From the NCBI GenBank assembly GCA_937138955.1, contig CAKZPJ010000330.1, positions 1-11,594 on the forward strand: a stretch of 11,594 bases of DNA. Reading direction: 5' to 3'. How positions within the stretch are numbered: position 1 is the first letter of the stretch; every line of letters begins with the position of its first letter. Both the position numbers and the translations under genes were made by a program. Origin of the DNA: an uncultured Flammeovirgaceae bacterium. Its GTDB lineage: Bacteria; Bacteroidota; Bacteroidia; Cytophagales; Cyclobacteriaceae. Under the pieces are notes generated by a model. It had not been told where the DNA came from. It did not search any database and worked only from the letters and a program-made list of their open reading frames with translations. Shown here piece after piece: positions 1 to 8,291 of this stretch.

Positions 1-164
1 TGGAGGTAGCCGAAAAAACGGGAGCTTTTTTATGTGCTTTGAAAATACGGCATGAAATCCACCGATTTTTCTTCTTTTCTTTGGTATGCAGTCAATACAC
101 ACCGAGCGGAAAATAATATCAAATGGGTAGCCCTTGAATAAATCAGCAGACCCTAATTAAAGGC

Positions 165-1643
165 TTATCTTTCAGCTACTGTCTTATTCTCATCGCCTAC
201 GTGCTTTTGGTACATCTTCCAAACTCGGTGGGCTACATTTCGGCCTAACTCCAAACCAGCTACATTATCAGCCTGAATATGATAGCCACCCAGCACCCGC
301 GAAATGCCCGCCATATCGGCCGCTTCTGTGAAAGTGGGGAAATGGATGGTAACCGTATCTCCCAGGTTATCCGGTTCGGTTAGGGCACCAGCTACTAATT
401 GAACTTCGTCACCAAACTTGTCGCTACCAGTAAAAAGGCGTAACGCTTCGGCACAGGCGCCACTCACGCAACTATGTCCTGAAACATAGCTAGGGAAAGG
501 AGGGCAAAGAAAAGTCTCGGGAGAATAGGGGCGCCACTCTTGACCTTTCATCTCTACCATACCTTTCTCAGGGCCGCCCCAGGCTTTAATCACCTGATCT
601 TGGTAGTAATCATGTACTAGAGCGTAAGGGCGGGCGTAGTCGTAGTACATTTTAGAGTCCCAGGCCGCAATGAAGGCATCCATTGCGGTAGCCTGATTCA
701 GAAAATACATTTTAACATCCTCATCTAACGTATGCTGGTCGCGTATGGAAACTTTCTGAGCAAAAACCAACCAATGACCCGCTTGCTGCACTGATTGAGG
801 CCCATCACGCATAAATTCTACCAATGCCTTCTGCTCATCGGTGAGAGAAGCTTGTAAATCAATTACCTCCTTTACCTCTTCTTTTAACTGATCTGACCCA
901 ACTACAGGAGGTGGCCCAGGACGAAATTGACTGGCTGAATCCAGCGCAATAGGTTCAACCATTTGCCAGTAGGGAGTTAGACAAGCTGGAGCGAACTTGC
1001 CCCCTTTCCCATCGGAAAAATACTTAGGCTGCCAGCGGTTTCCGTCAATATTATCGTCGGGAGAATTAACTGGTTGATAGGATGTATAATCAAAGTAGGC
1101 TTCACCATTAGAGCCTGCTACATCACCATACTGATTGGAACCATCGTTTTTTCGCTGCTCAATCACTGTCTTCGCGGCTAAATTTCCTATACCTGCGGGG
1201 GTAGATGGGTCTAGTGAAAGATTGGATGGATCCAACCCTAGCTCTTCCATGAATTGTTTGTAGAGCAAACTGTCGGTGTAGTAATACTCACTCAGAGTCC
1301 GATAGGCGGCGTAGCTGATTGCAATCTCTTTGTTCTTTAGTATTTGTTCCTCGCTAGGTCGAAGCTGGACATCAGCAAGATAGACTGGTGTTGCCTGTTC
1401 ATCATACCGAGACCAAGCATCAAATACAGCAGTAAAGATCAGTCCCAGATAACGGGAAGTAATTGTTGGGCGAGGATTAAAGCGTTCGGTATCCAGAGCG
1501 GTGGCTTCCAGAGCGAGCTCACCCCACTGGTACGCTATATTATTTTCCCCAGTAGGCTCTGATTGAGTTTTATTTGATGATTGTTCCGATTGACAACTCA
1601 ACAATATACATATGCTGAGAAGTAAAGTAGTAATACGCATCAT
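165..1643 (-). CDS. Vanadium-dependent haloperoxidase / PAP2-family lipoprotein
   Basis: This 492-residue protein belongs to the PAP2 / vanadium-haloperoxidase superfamily, whose members bind vanadate (oxidising halides with peroxide) or act as acid phosphatases. Seen: a lipoprotein signal with a hydrophobic run at residues 5-16 and lipobox LLSC with the modified Cys17, so export and lipid anchoring are expected. The oxyanion site is complete: K331-x6-R338-P339, then FPSYVSGH with Ser388, Gly389 and His390, then S448-R449-x5-H455. The linker of about 45 residues between the first and second motifs lies in the family range. The usual Pro before SGH is Val, as I recall for other members of the family. 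The start is one of two adjacent ATG codons; there is no Shine-Dalgarno, as usual in Bacteroidota. It lies 120 nt downstream of topA on the same strand, probably as a separate unit. Haloperoxidase versus phosphatase activity, and halide choice, cannot be told from sequence alone. Confidence 0.88.
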   Translation of the reverse strand: MMRITTLLLSICILLSCQSEQSSNKTQSEPTGENNIAYQWGELALEATALDTERFNPRPTITSRYLGLIFTAVFDAWSRYDEQATPVYLADVQLRPSEEQILKNKEIAISYAAYRTLSEYYYTDSLLYKQFMEELGLDPSNLSLDPSTPAGIGNLAAKTVIEQRKNDGSNQYGDVAGSNGEAYFDYTSYQPVNSPDDNIDGNRWQPKYFSDGKGGKFAPACLTPYWQMVEPIALDSASQFRPGPPPVVGSDQLKEEVKEVIDLQASLTDEQKALVEFMRDGPQSVQQAGHWLVFAQKVSIRDQHTLDEDVKMYFLNQATAMDAFIAAWDSKMYYDYARPYALVHDYYQDQVIKAWGGPEKGMVEMKGQEWRPYSPETFLCPPFPSYVSGHSCVSGACAEALRLFTGSDKFGDEVQLVAGALTEPDNLGDTVTIHFPTFTEAADMAGISRVLGGYHIQADNVAGLELGRNVAHRVWKMYQKHVGDENKTVAER

Positions 1644-1763
1644 GACATCGGGCTTTTTATCTTTAAAAGTTAGCCAAACATCGAAAATACTTATTTATCT
1701 TTTATTACTGAAGTATAAAGCCAAAAATTACGTTGGATAACAGTAAGGAGAGTATTTTGCCGC

Positions 1764-4088
1764 CTAACTTTTTTTCTTGCGCCCGCCTCGGCCTTTTTTC
1801 TCTGGAGCTTTTTCAGCTAGTTCCAGGCATTCCTCCAGTGTAAGTTCTTCCGGCTCCTTATCCTTCGGAATCTTCACATTTTTCTTACCTACTTTTATAT
1901 AGGGTCCGTAACGTCCGTTTAGTACCTGCACCTCGGGGTCAGAGTCAAATACTTTAATGTATTTGTTCTTATCAGCTTCCCGCTTGGCTTCAATTATTTC
2001 AATGGCCCGGCCTTCTTCTACTGTGAGTGGATCATCTTCTTTGGTTAGCGAGTAAAACTTGCCATTGTGCCGAATGTAAGGCCCGAATCGACCGATAGCC
2101 GCTGTCATTACTTCGTCCTCGTATTCACCAATATCGCGGGGAAGCTTAAACAGTTCCAGTGCATCTTCTAGGGTAATGGTTTCAATAAACTGACCGGTGC
2201 GTAAACTCGCATACTTGGGTTTTTCTTCACCTTCACTCTCGCCAATCTGAGCAATAGGGCCAAACTTGCCTAAACGAACAATCACCGGAAGTCCAGTTTT
2301 AGGATCTTCACCCAGCGCTCGGTCAGTTCTTATCGTCGAGCGGTCAATCTCTTCTGACGTCTTAATCTTAGGGTGAAATTGCTGATAGAAATCATCGATC
2401 ATCTTGTCCCAAGCTTTTTTACCTTGGGCAATTTCGTCAAACTTTTTTTCTACATCAGCAGTGAAAGAATAGTCGATCACGGTATCAAAATGCTCGGCTA
2501 GAAAGTCATTGACGACCATTGCCACATCAGTGGGGAAGAGCTTGCGTTTTTCGGTACCCGTTCGTTCAGTCAGCACTTTTTCATCTACCTTATTATCTTT
2601 TTTCACCAACATCATTTCCCGGTATTCTCGGTCGTAGCCATCGCGGTCTTCTTTTAGAATATAACCTCGCTTTTGAATGGTAGAAATTGTTGGCGCGTAG
2701 GTGGACGGACGGCCAATACCCATTTCCTCTAATTTTTTCACTAAACTAGCTTCAGTGTAGCGAGGTGGATGGCGAGAGAATGTCTGTCGTGCTCTCATTT
2801 CTTCCAATGCTAACATTTGCCCTTCAGTAAGCGGCGGCAGCATTCCTTTTTTCTCCTCTTCATCCTCATCGTCCGAAGACTCAATATAGACCTTCAGGAA
2901 ACCTTCAAACTTGATAACTTCACCGGTTGCTACCAAATTCAGTGGACTAGTAGAAATATCGATGGTGGCAGTGGTACGCTCTATTTGAGCATCGGCCATT
3001 TGAGAAGCAATAGCTCGCTTCCAGATAAGCTCGTAGAGGCGTTGCTGGTTACGATCGCTGCTAGCCTCCTTTTCAGAGAATTTGGTAGGGCGAATGGCTT
3101 CGTGCGCTTCCTGAGCCGAGTCTGACTTAGTTTTATATTTTCGCTTTTGTAAATATTGGTCGCCGTAGGCACTTAAAATTTCACTAGAGGCACTCTCTAC
3201 CGCCTCTTCGGAGAGATTGGTAGAATCAGTTCGCATATAGCTAATCTTGCCCGCTTCGTAGAGCCGCTGAGCCAATGTCATGGTTTGCGATACTGAGAAG
3301 CTCAACTTCCGGGAGGCTTCCTGCTGCAAAGTAGAAGTAGTAAAGGGAGGAGCCGGCGACCGCTTTACAGGCTTCTTCTCCAGCTTAGCGATGGTAAATT
3401 CAGCACTAAGGCAAGTGTTAAGAAAGTCGCGCGCTTCCTCTTCGGCAGCAAACTTTTTGGGCAAATCAGCTTTCAGTACACTACCGTTATCTAGCAGAAA
3501 GTTGGCGGTGACTTTGTAAGACGATTTACTTTCGAAGGCAGTAATTGCCCGTTCACGTTCTACCACTAAGCGTACTGCGACCGATTGCACACGCCCAGCC
3601 GAAAGTCCTCGCTTGATTTTTTTCCAAAGCACCGGAGAAAGCTCGTAGCCCACCAGACGGTCGAGAATCCGACGAGCCTGTTGGGCATTTACCAAATCAG
3701 TATCAATACCCCGAGGAGATTGAATAGCTTTTTGAATGGCTTTTTTGGTAATCTCTCTGAATACAATTCGGCGGGTTTTTTCGTCCTTCAGATTCAATAC
3801 TTCTTTCAAGTGCCAAGAGATAGCCTCGCCTTCGCGGTCATCATCACTCGCTAAGAAGATGGTATCTGCATCTTTCACTAACTTTTTGAGCTGCGAAATA
3901 ACATCTTTTTTATCGGGGGACACTTGGTAAGTAGGCTGGTACCCGTTGTCTACATCTACTCCAGTATCATCTTTGGGAAGGTCTCGCACGTGACCATAAC
4001 TGGAGGTAACAATATAATCCCCTCCTAAATACCCTTCTATTGTCTTTGCTTTCGCTGGCGACTCAACAATCACTATATTTTTTGCCAT
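1764..4088 (-). CDS. topA: DNA topoisomerase I (type IA)
   Basis: Type IA topoisomerase that relaxes negatively supercoiled DNA in the cytoplasm through a 5'-phosphotyrosine intermediate. Seen in order: an N-terminal Toprim domain with IVESPAKAKTIEGYL (catalytic Glu9) and the metal-binding DDDREGE at residues 82-88; the SAGRVQSVAVRLVVERE segment from residue 163; the active-site block GKISYMRTDSTNLS with the nucleophile Tyr284 and Arg286; HEAIRPT at 329-335; and GIGRPSTYAPTIS near 457-469. The C-terminal third carries glycine-aromatic repeats (KFGPI 608-612, RFGPYI 667-672, RYGPYI 726-731) and a basic tail GRGGRKKKS. It has no Cys4 zinc fingers; the only cysteines are near 226 and 754. An acidic run (about 403-412) interrupts the core. 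At 774 residues it is complete. It is divergent from sixA across a 151-nt spacer in which I found no good promoter consensus. Confidence 0.98.
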   Translation of the reverse strand: MAKNIVIVESPAKAKTIEGYLGGDYIVTSSYGHVRDLPKDDTGVDVDNGYQPTYQVSPDKKDVISQLKKLVKDADTIFLASDDDREGEAISWHLKEVLNLKDEKTRRIVFREITKKAIQKAIQSPRGIDTDLVNAQQARRILDRLVGYELSPVLWKKIKRGLSAGRVQSVAVRLVVERERAITAFESKSSYKVTANFLLDNGSVLKADLPKKFAAEEEARDFLNTCLSAEFTIAKLEKKPVKRSPAPPFTTSTLQQEASRKLSFSVSQTMTLAQRLYEAGKISYMRTDSTNLSEEAVESASSEILSAYGDQYLQKRKYKTKSDSAQEAHEAIRPTKFSEKEASSDRNQQRLYELIWKRAIASQMADAQIERTTATIDISTSPLNLVATGEVIKFEGFLKVYIESSDDEDEEEKKGMLPPLTEGQMLALEEMRARQTFSRHPPRYTEASLVKKLEEMGIGRPSTYAPTISTIQKRGYILKEDRDGYDREYREMMLVKKDNKVDEKVLTERTGTEKRKLFPTDVAMVVNDFLAEHFDTVIDYSFTADVEKKFDEIAQGKKAWDKMIDDFYQQFHPKIKTSEEIDRSTIRTDRALGEDPKTGLPVIVRLGKFGPIAQIGESEGEEKPKYASLRTGQFIETITLEDALELFKLPRDIGEYEDEVMTAAIGRFGPYIRHNGKFYSLTKEDDPLTVEEGRAIEIIEAKREADKNKYIKVFDSDPEVQVLNGRYGPYIKVGKKNVKIPKDKEPEELTLEECLELAEKAPEKKGRGGRKKKS

Positions 4089-4239
4089 AAATAATACTAC
4101 TTTCGTGGTTTGTGAGGATTTAAGGTTTCAAAGGAACACTTTTTTATCACAAATCGTAGAATAAAATCGTTTAGTTCCTTACAAGCTGAATTACAAGTGA
4201 ATAAAAAAGCAACGTTCTCTTTAACTACTTACCGATAAA

Positions 4240-4737
4240 ATGGTTAAACAACTACTTTTAGTTCGCCACGGCGAAGCAAAAGATTCTCAAGATCAACAGT
4301 CTGATGCCAGCCGAGATTTAGCAGCTCGTGGTTACCAAGATGCGGTACGCGTAGGACATTATCTGAAAGAGCAAGGATGGCAGCCAGATGTGATGATAAG
4401 TAGCCCTGCTGTGCGCGCTGCCGCCACTGCACAAATGATTGCCGAGCAGTTACACTACCCCGCTCAACAAATTCAGCTTAAGTCGGGGTTGTACGAAGCC
4501 TCGCTCCGAACGTTTCTTGCCATTATTAATGAACAACACGATCAACTGAACCGTATTTTGGCCGTAGGGCATAATCCTACTATTAGTTATTTGATTGAAT
4601 ATCTTACTGGGGAAGAAGTAGGTAATGTTGTGCCCGGAGGATCTGCTCTGTTAGAATTTACAGTAGAAGGCTGGAGCGAGATATCACAGAGTACAGGCTC
4701 ACTAGTTATATATAACACTCCTACCAATTTAACGTAG
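4240..4737 (+). CDS. sixA: SixA-type phosphohistidine phosphatase (histidine phosphatase superfamily)
   Basis: This 165-residue cytosolic protein is a single short histidine-phosphatase domain of the SixA type, which removes phosphate from phosphohistidine, classically on Hpt domains of phosphorelays or on PTS proteins. Seen: the catalytic RHGEA motif with Arg9 and nucleophile His10, SSPAVRAAATA with the second Arg59, a candidate acid Glu86 in GLYEAS, and the second catalytic histidine His111 in AVGHNPTIS. The length matches the SixA subgroup and is much shorter than phosphoglycerate mutases. It is first in a cassette: its stop is followed after 4 nt by the YvlD-family gene. No histidine kinase or Hpt protein is encoded nearby, so the natural substrate is unknown. 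Related short family members in other bacteria act on other phospho-substrates, so the phosphohistidine role is a family-based inference. Confidence 0.85.
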   Translation: MVKQLLLVRHGEAKDSQDQQSDASRDLAARGYQDAVRVGHYLKEQGWQPDVMISSPAVRAAATAQMIAEQLHYPAQQIQLKSGLYEASLRTFLAIINEQHDQLNRILAVGHNPTISYLIEYLTGEEVGNVVPGGSALLEFTVEGWSEISQSTGSLVIYNTPTNLT

Positions 4738-4741
4738 TGCT

Positions 4742-5074
4742 ATGCTTATCTCTATTTTAGTAAATGCCGTATCCGTATTCTTAGCAGCCTATGTACTGCG
4801 GGGAGTAATGGTAAATAACTTTTGGACGGCACTGATTGTGGCAGTCTTGCTGGCCATTATTAATGCAGTAGTTAAGCCTATTTTGATTTTTTTAACCATT
4901 CCCATCACTGTACTCACTTTAGGTTTGTTCATTCTGGTAATCAACGCTTTACTGCTTATGTTAATTGATGCTTTGCTTGAAGGGCTGAAAATAAAGAATT
5001 TTGGTTGGGCGGTACTGTTTGGTATTGTGCTGTCAATTATCAATGGCTTACTGTCTTGGATACTGGATGTCTGA
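4742..5074 (+). CDS. YvlD / phage-holin-4-2 family four-helix membrane protein
   Basis: This 110-residue, almost wholly hydrophobic protein has about four membrane segments (roughly 2-20, 28-51, 53-77 and 87-108). The signature NAVVKPILIFLTIPITVLTLG from residue 41, with its N-x3-K-P and the polar-free turn that follows, and the late LSIINGLLSWIL are typical of PF04020 (phage holin family 4, superfamily IV; B. subtilis YvlD). Despite the family name, these are widespread chromosomal inner-membrane proteins of unknown function and not evidence of a prophage; none of the neighbours is phage-like. It starts 4 nt after the sixA-like stop and overlaps the next gene by 8 nt, so the three are very likely co-transcribed and the last two translationally coupled. 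Confidence 0.85.
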   Translation: MLISILVNAVSVFLAAYVLRGVMVNNFWTALIVAVLLAIINAVVKPILIFLTIPITVLTLGLFILVINALLLMLIDALLEGLKIKNFGWAVLFGIVLSIINGLLSWILDV

Positions 5075-5639
5075 TCAAAAAAAGCTCTGGTTTTTTGTTC
5101 GTAACTTAACACGAGGGTTTCTTGCGTTATTTATTGTAGTAGGTGGGTTTGTGCTGCTGAAAGATCGGGTAGATTTAGACTACTTTCAGTGGCTAGCTCC
5201 CGTGTACGAGCAGCCTTTACTGGTATATTTGATCTATTCTGCCTCGGAATTACTATTTGGTATTATTCCCCCTGAAATCTTTATGATTTGGGCACTGCGC
5301 TTTGAAGAACTGACTAGTTATCTACTCAATATTGGTGCACTTGCTGTGATATCCTATTTAGCGGGTGTTCTAGGGTATCTAATTGGGAATTATCTAAATC
5401 ATACCCGATTCTACACATACTTTAGAAGAAGAGTTTTTGGTCATTACGAACGGTACTTTCAAAGTTTTGGGGCTTTCTTGATTATTGTGGCGGCTTTAAC
5501 TCCGCTTCCTTTTTCAGGGGTGAGTATGTTAATCGGTTCCGTTAATTTTCCGGCTAAAAAATATCTGGTGTACGCAACTACTCGTTTTATTCGGTTCTTC
5601 GCTTATGGTTACGTAGTATGGCAGGCGAATACAATTTGA
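5067..5639 (+). CDS. VTT-domain (DedA/YqaA-like) membrane protein
   Basis: A 190-residue inner-membrane protein of the VTT/SNARE-associated (DedA-like, YqaA-type) superfamily, whose members are linked to lipid scrambling or undecaprenyl-phosphate flipping. Seen: hydrophobic segments near 15-32, 49-76, 84-108, 133-157 and 168-186; a re-entrant-like GIIPPEIFM segment at 65-73; and the diagnostic LTPLPFSGVSMLIGS block (144-158) followed by the RFIRF segment at 173-177. Start choice: the frame is open further upstream to 5001, but those codons would lie deep inside the preceding gene and give a cysteine-rich leader. The ATG at 5067, overlapping the YvlD stop by 8 nt (ATGTCTGA), starts a normal charged N-terminus MSDQKK. 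It is the last gene of the sixA cassette. Transport function and substrate are inferred from the superfamily only. Confidence 0.85.
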   Translation: MSDQKKLWFFVRNLTRGFLALFIVVGGFVLLKDRVDLDYFQWLAPVYEQPLLVYLIYSASELLFGIIPPEIFMIWALRFEELTSYLLNIGALAVISYLAGVLGYLIGNYLNHTRFYTYFRRRVFGHYERYFQSFGAFLIIVAALTPLPFSGVSMLIGSVNFPAKKYLVYATTRFIRFFAYGYVVWQANTI

Positions 5640-5862
5640 TAAACTATAAGGTAAAGAGGAAGACAAATATTGATCAACTCTTTACAGGATTTTACTGTAC
5701 CGGAATTTTTCAGATAACGATAAGATTAACTTAGGTAAGCATGGGTTTTAGTTTATTAACAAAAATTTAACAAGAGCCATAATCTTTTCATAGGTTGGAT
5801 ATGTTCTATAAAAACATTTTATTAGTAAATTGATTAATTACAAATAGCTACCTCTTTTTCTT

Positions 5863-6438
5863 ATGAAAGCATTTTCTACTATTGCGTTGTTAACCTTGCT
5901 CTTTTTTGCGAGCTGTATGGGATATAAAGAATTTCCTGTAGAGTCGGATTACAGTTTTGAGGGTGAGTTTCGTCGATATAAATCATTTAACTTTCTAGAC
6001 ACCCGCAGTTCGGGTGCCGACTCTAGCCTTCAGAACGACATCATCGAGAGCGCGATTCGAGCTCGTATGGAGTTGCAGGGCTACGAATACACAACCCGCG
6101 ATCCACGTCTGCTAGTTTCTTACAAAATCTTTTATGATAGCCTTTTCTTTACTGGTTACGATCAGCCTGATATTGAACTCTTCATTGAGTATGAGGAAAA
6201 TATTGATCAGGAAATGGACCCAGTGAAATACAATCTGCGCCAGGGAACCCTGTTAGTGCTGATGTACGATCGGGAACGTAAAAAGTCAATCTGGCAAGGG
6301 TACGCCTCAGGAGTTTTCGGCGACAGCTTTTATAGCGACAAGCGTTATCTACAAGGAGCCGTTCGATCAATTTTTGATCAGTACAAAGTATTTGCGGAGG
6401 GCTTTGCTGTGCAGAAAAAGAAAGTCAGCCGCAATTAA
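5863..6438 (+). CDS. DUF4136 lipoprotein
   Basis: A 191-residue predicted lipoprotein with signal peptide 1-17 and lipobox FASC (Cys18), so it should sit on the periplasmic face of an outer or inner membrane. The mature part matches the DUF4136 (PF13590) layout: the opening YSFEGEFRRYKSFNFLD (30-46), a helix IIESAIRARMELQGYEY followed by RDPRLLVSY (about 60-87), the strand pair GTLLVLMYDRERKKSIWQGYASG (about 128-150), and the final helix AVRSIFDQYKVF. The family's biochemical role is unknown. It is preceded by 223 nt of AT-rich spacer that should contain its promoter, although I could not see a clear TTTG/TAnnTTTG pair. It is probably monocistronic, since the next gene converges on it with only 8 nt between stop codons. 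Confidence 0.85.
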   Translation: MKAFSTIALLTLLFFASCMGYKEFPVESDYSFEGEFRRYKSFNFLDTRSSGADSSLQNDIIESAIRARMELQGYEYTTRDPRLLVSYKIFYDSLFFTGYDQPDIELFIEYEENIDQEMDPVKYNLRQGTLLVLMYDRERKKSIWQGYASGVFGDSFYSDKRYLQGAVRSIFDQYKVFAEGFAVQKKKVSRN

Positions 6439-6446
6439 CCATTTAT

Positions 6447-7352
6447 CTATTGACTGACTATCTCGATCACTCGATCGGGGTAGTCAGAAATAATTCCATC
6501 AACCTTTAAGTTGACCATTCGTTGAATATCCTCTGGTTCATTAACTGTCCAAGGAATGATACTCAGACCCTTTTTTTCAGCCAGACCAATTAAATCTTGA
6601 TCTACTAACTGAAAGTGGGGACTATAAATTTGGGGAGTAAAGCCTAACTTATCTAAGTTCTTTTCAAAAGAATCAGTATTGCCAACCAACAACGCGAGCG
6701 TTAGTGAAGGTTGTTTTTTTCGTATTTGCTGAAGCGTGCGGACATCAAATGACTGAATAACGATCCGATCTTCAATATTTTTTTCCTGAATAATTGATAA
6801 AACTAAATCAGTAAACTTATCTGGGGCTGGATGAAAAATGCCGTCCCCTTTCGGGTCAGATTTGGTTTCAATGTTATAGACTACCGGAGGTAGATTCTGG
6901 GCTGTTATTAACTGCTCAATTGTGTCAATCACATTAGCAAGCAACGGTTTGTACGCTGGAAAATTTTTCTGTTCGGAAAACTGCGGATGTGGACTACTAC
7001 CGCAATCGCAGCGAGCGATTTCCTGATAAAGCATCTGGTAGAGATTATATTTCTTCTCTTCTTCCTCTATAATGGGTTGCCCTTCGGCAGTACGACAAAT
7101 TACGTGAGAAAGAAAAGGGTCATGCGAAACAACTACCTGCTGATCTTGAGAGATTACTACGTCTAGTTCTAGGGTAGTTACTCCCAGCTTAACGGCTTCA
7201 ATAAAAGCTGGAATGGTATTTTCCGGGATCAGCCCTCGGCAACCTCGGTGCCCTTGAATGTCTAGTGTTAGGTTAGAAGACTGAGCTATTGACTCAGTGT
7301 GAAGAGACGCAGCGGAAAAAAAGGCAAAAACAAAAAATAGGCAAGGTTTCAT
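6447..7352 (-). CDS. Periplasmic glycerophosphodiester phosphodiesterase
   Basis: A 301-residue GDPD-family TIM-barrel enzyme that hydrolyses glycerophosphodiesters to glycerol-3-phosphate and an alcohol, here probably in the periplasm. Seen: signal peptide 1-24 ending SIAQ; GHRGCRG with catalytic His35 and Arg36; PENT at 43-46; metal ligands Glu62 and Asp64 in LELDV; SHDP with catalytic His77; NIETK with Glu162 and Lys164; PWTVN with Trp268; and GIISDYPD closing the barrel at 286-293. Start choice: the frame is open 14 codons further upstream, but those would overlap the preceding gene, and the ATG at 7352 directly begins a signal peptide. It begins 1 nt after the stop of the coiled-coil gene, so the two form an operon. 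Oddity: the segment that I recall as YDVGS or FDVGS in relatives reads CDCGS here (Cys115, Cys117). Confidence 0.93.
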   Translation of the reverse strand: MKPCLFFVFAFFSAASLHTESIAQSSNLTLDIQGHRGCRGLIPENTIPAFIEAVKLGVTTLELDVVISQDQQVVVSHDPFLSHVICRTAEGQPIIEEEEKKYNLYQMLYQEIARCDCGSSPHPQFSEQKNFPAYKPLLANVIDTIEQLITAQNLPPVVYNIETKSDPKGDGIFHPAPDKFTDLVLSIIQEKNIEDRIVIQSFDVRTLQQIRKKQPSLTLALLVGNTDSFEKNLDKLGFTPQIYSPHFQLVDQDLIGLAEKKGLSIIPWTVNEPEDIQRMVNLKVDGIISDYPDRVIEIVSQ

Positions 7353-7353
7353 A

Positions 7354-8283
7354 TCAACGCACCTCAAAGTTCGCCGTGCCAATGACGTAATCATCTGCGT
7401 AAATTTCTACTTGATGGCGTCCTTCGGTATAGTCGCTGCCTTTTTCATAGATAAAGGAAAGTGCCTGACCAGTATTATCGAACAGTATATCTTTCTTCAG
7501 GGTATAAAAGATTTCTTCATTACCCAGCATGAATGTACCTGATCCCTTGGCTACATCAAATATAACATTGCCGTTAGGTTCCACAATACGGATAAATATA
7601 TCACGCCCTTTAACCTCAGCTACCTCATTTTTGGCCAAGTTAAACGTAACTTGAACCTGCTCTAGCTGACTACTTCGGTAGCGATCGCGCTCCTTTCCTT
7701 TTCCTCGGCTATTCAGCCCAATAACTTTAATATTTTCCGCTTCCAGTTGAGAGGCTACGGCTACTTTTTCCGCTAGTTGATTATTATCCGAGTTAATTTG
7801 GGTGATCGTTTTATTTAGTTCCTGTTTTTCCACCTTCAATTCAGTGTTTTCGGCAAACAGAACCTTATTTTCCTCCTGTAGCTTAGCAATCTCTTTATCT
7901 TTATTAATTAAAAGTTCACGATAGCCCTCTACACGGTTGTTTATCTGGTTATACCGTTTTTGAGCAAGTACCTGATCGTTTTGTAGCTGCTCTTTCTCTT
8001 GTTCTAGCGTTTCTCGAATAAGCCGCAATTCTTCTACATCGCCCCCTAACTTCTGTATTTCCTGAATTTTTAGATCAAGTTCATTGCTTATTGACTCCAG
8101 TTTGGCGTAGGTTTCCTGTAATTCGGTTTGACTAGTTTGTAACTCAGTCGCCTTTTTCTGGTTGTTCTGGTAGAATAGAAAAAGTACCACCAAATTCGTT
8201 AGCACCAGTAAGCCAACAATGATTAATAGTATTTTTCTTTTGTTTGAGCCTTTGCTTGAATCGGAATGAGTAATCTCTTCCAT
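7354..8283 (-). CDS. Membrane-anchored coiled-coil protein with C-terminal beta domain
   Basis: A 309-residue protein of unknown function. Seen: a short basic cytosolic N-terminus, one membrane segment at about 18-38 preceded by KRK (so the N-terminus is in and the rest periplasmic), and a long heptad-rich coiled coil at about 42-185, dense in Glu, Gln, Leu and Lys. This is followed by a basic linker (about 193-203) and a compact beta-rich domain of about 105 residues ending YADDYVIGTANFEVR. That last domain looks like a small immunoglobulin-like or carbohydrate-binding sandwich, but this is a guess from strand alternation. Proteins of this layout are common in Bacteroidota and are often mislabelled SMC-like; there is no ATPase motif here. 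It is the first gene of a two-gene operon with the periplasmic GDPD (1 nt gap), which suggests a shared envelope job. Confidence 0.75.
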   Translation of the reverse strand: MEEITHSDSSKGSNKRKILLIIVGLLVLTNLVVLFLFYQNNQKKATELQTSQTELQETYAKLESISNELDLKIQEIQKLGGDVEELRLIRETLEQEKEQLQNDQVLAQKRYNQINNRVEGYRELLINKDKEIAKLQEENKVLFAENTELKVEKQELNKTITQINSDNNQLAEKVAVASQLEAENIKVIGLNSRGKGKERDRYRSSQLEQVQVTFNLAKNEVAEVKGRDIFIRIVEPNGNVIFDVAKGSGTFMLGNEEIFYTLKKDILFDNTGQALSFIYEKGSDYTEGRHQVEIYADDYVIGTANFEVR

Positions 8284-8291
8284 AGGTGTAA

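Noticed and set aside
10..31. CCG-A6-CGG followed by T6 as a plus-strand terminator
   Set aside because: The stem is only three base pairs, too weak to call a terminator, and the upstream gene is not in the window.
2817..3930. Several plus-strand open frames opposite topA
   Set aside because: They are antisense to a fully conserved gene, with no recognisable domains and abundant low-complexity serine and phenylalanine runs typical of shadow frames.
4089..4239. Promoters in the topA/sixA divergent spacer
   Set aside because: TTTG-like boxes exist on both strands, but none has a TAnnTTTG partner at 19-21 nt.
4742..5074. Prophage holin suggested by the family name
   Set aside because: PF04020 proteins are ordinary chromosomal membrane proteins in many bacteria, and there is no lysin, capsid or integrase nearby.
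5683..5711. TACAG/CTGTA stem-loop followed by a short T-run after the VTT gene
   Set aside because: The stem is five base pairs and the T-run is separated by several bases; it could be a weak terminator, but the evidence is too thin.
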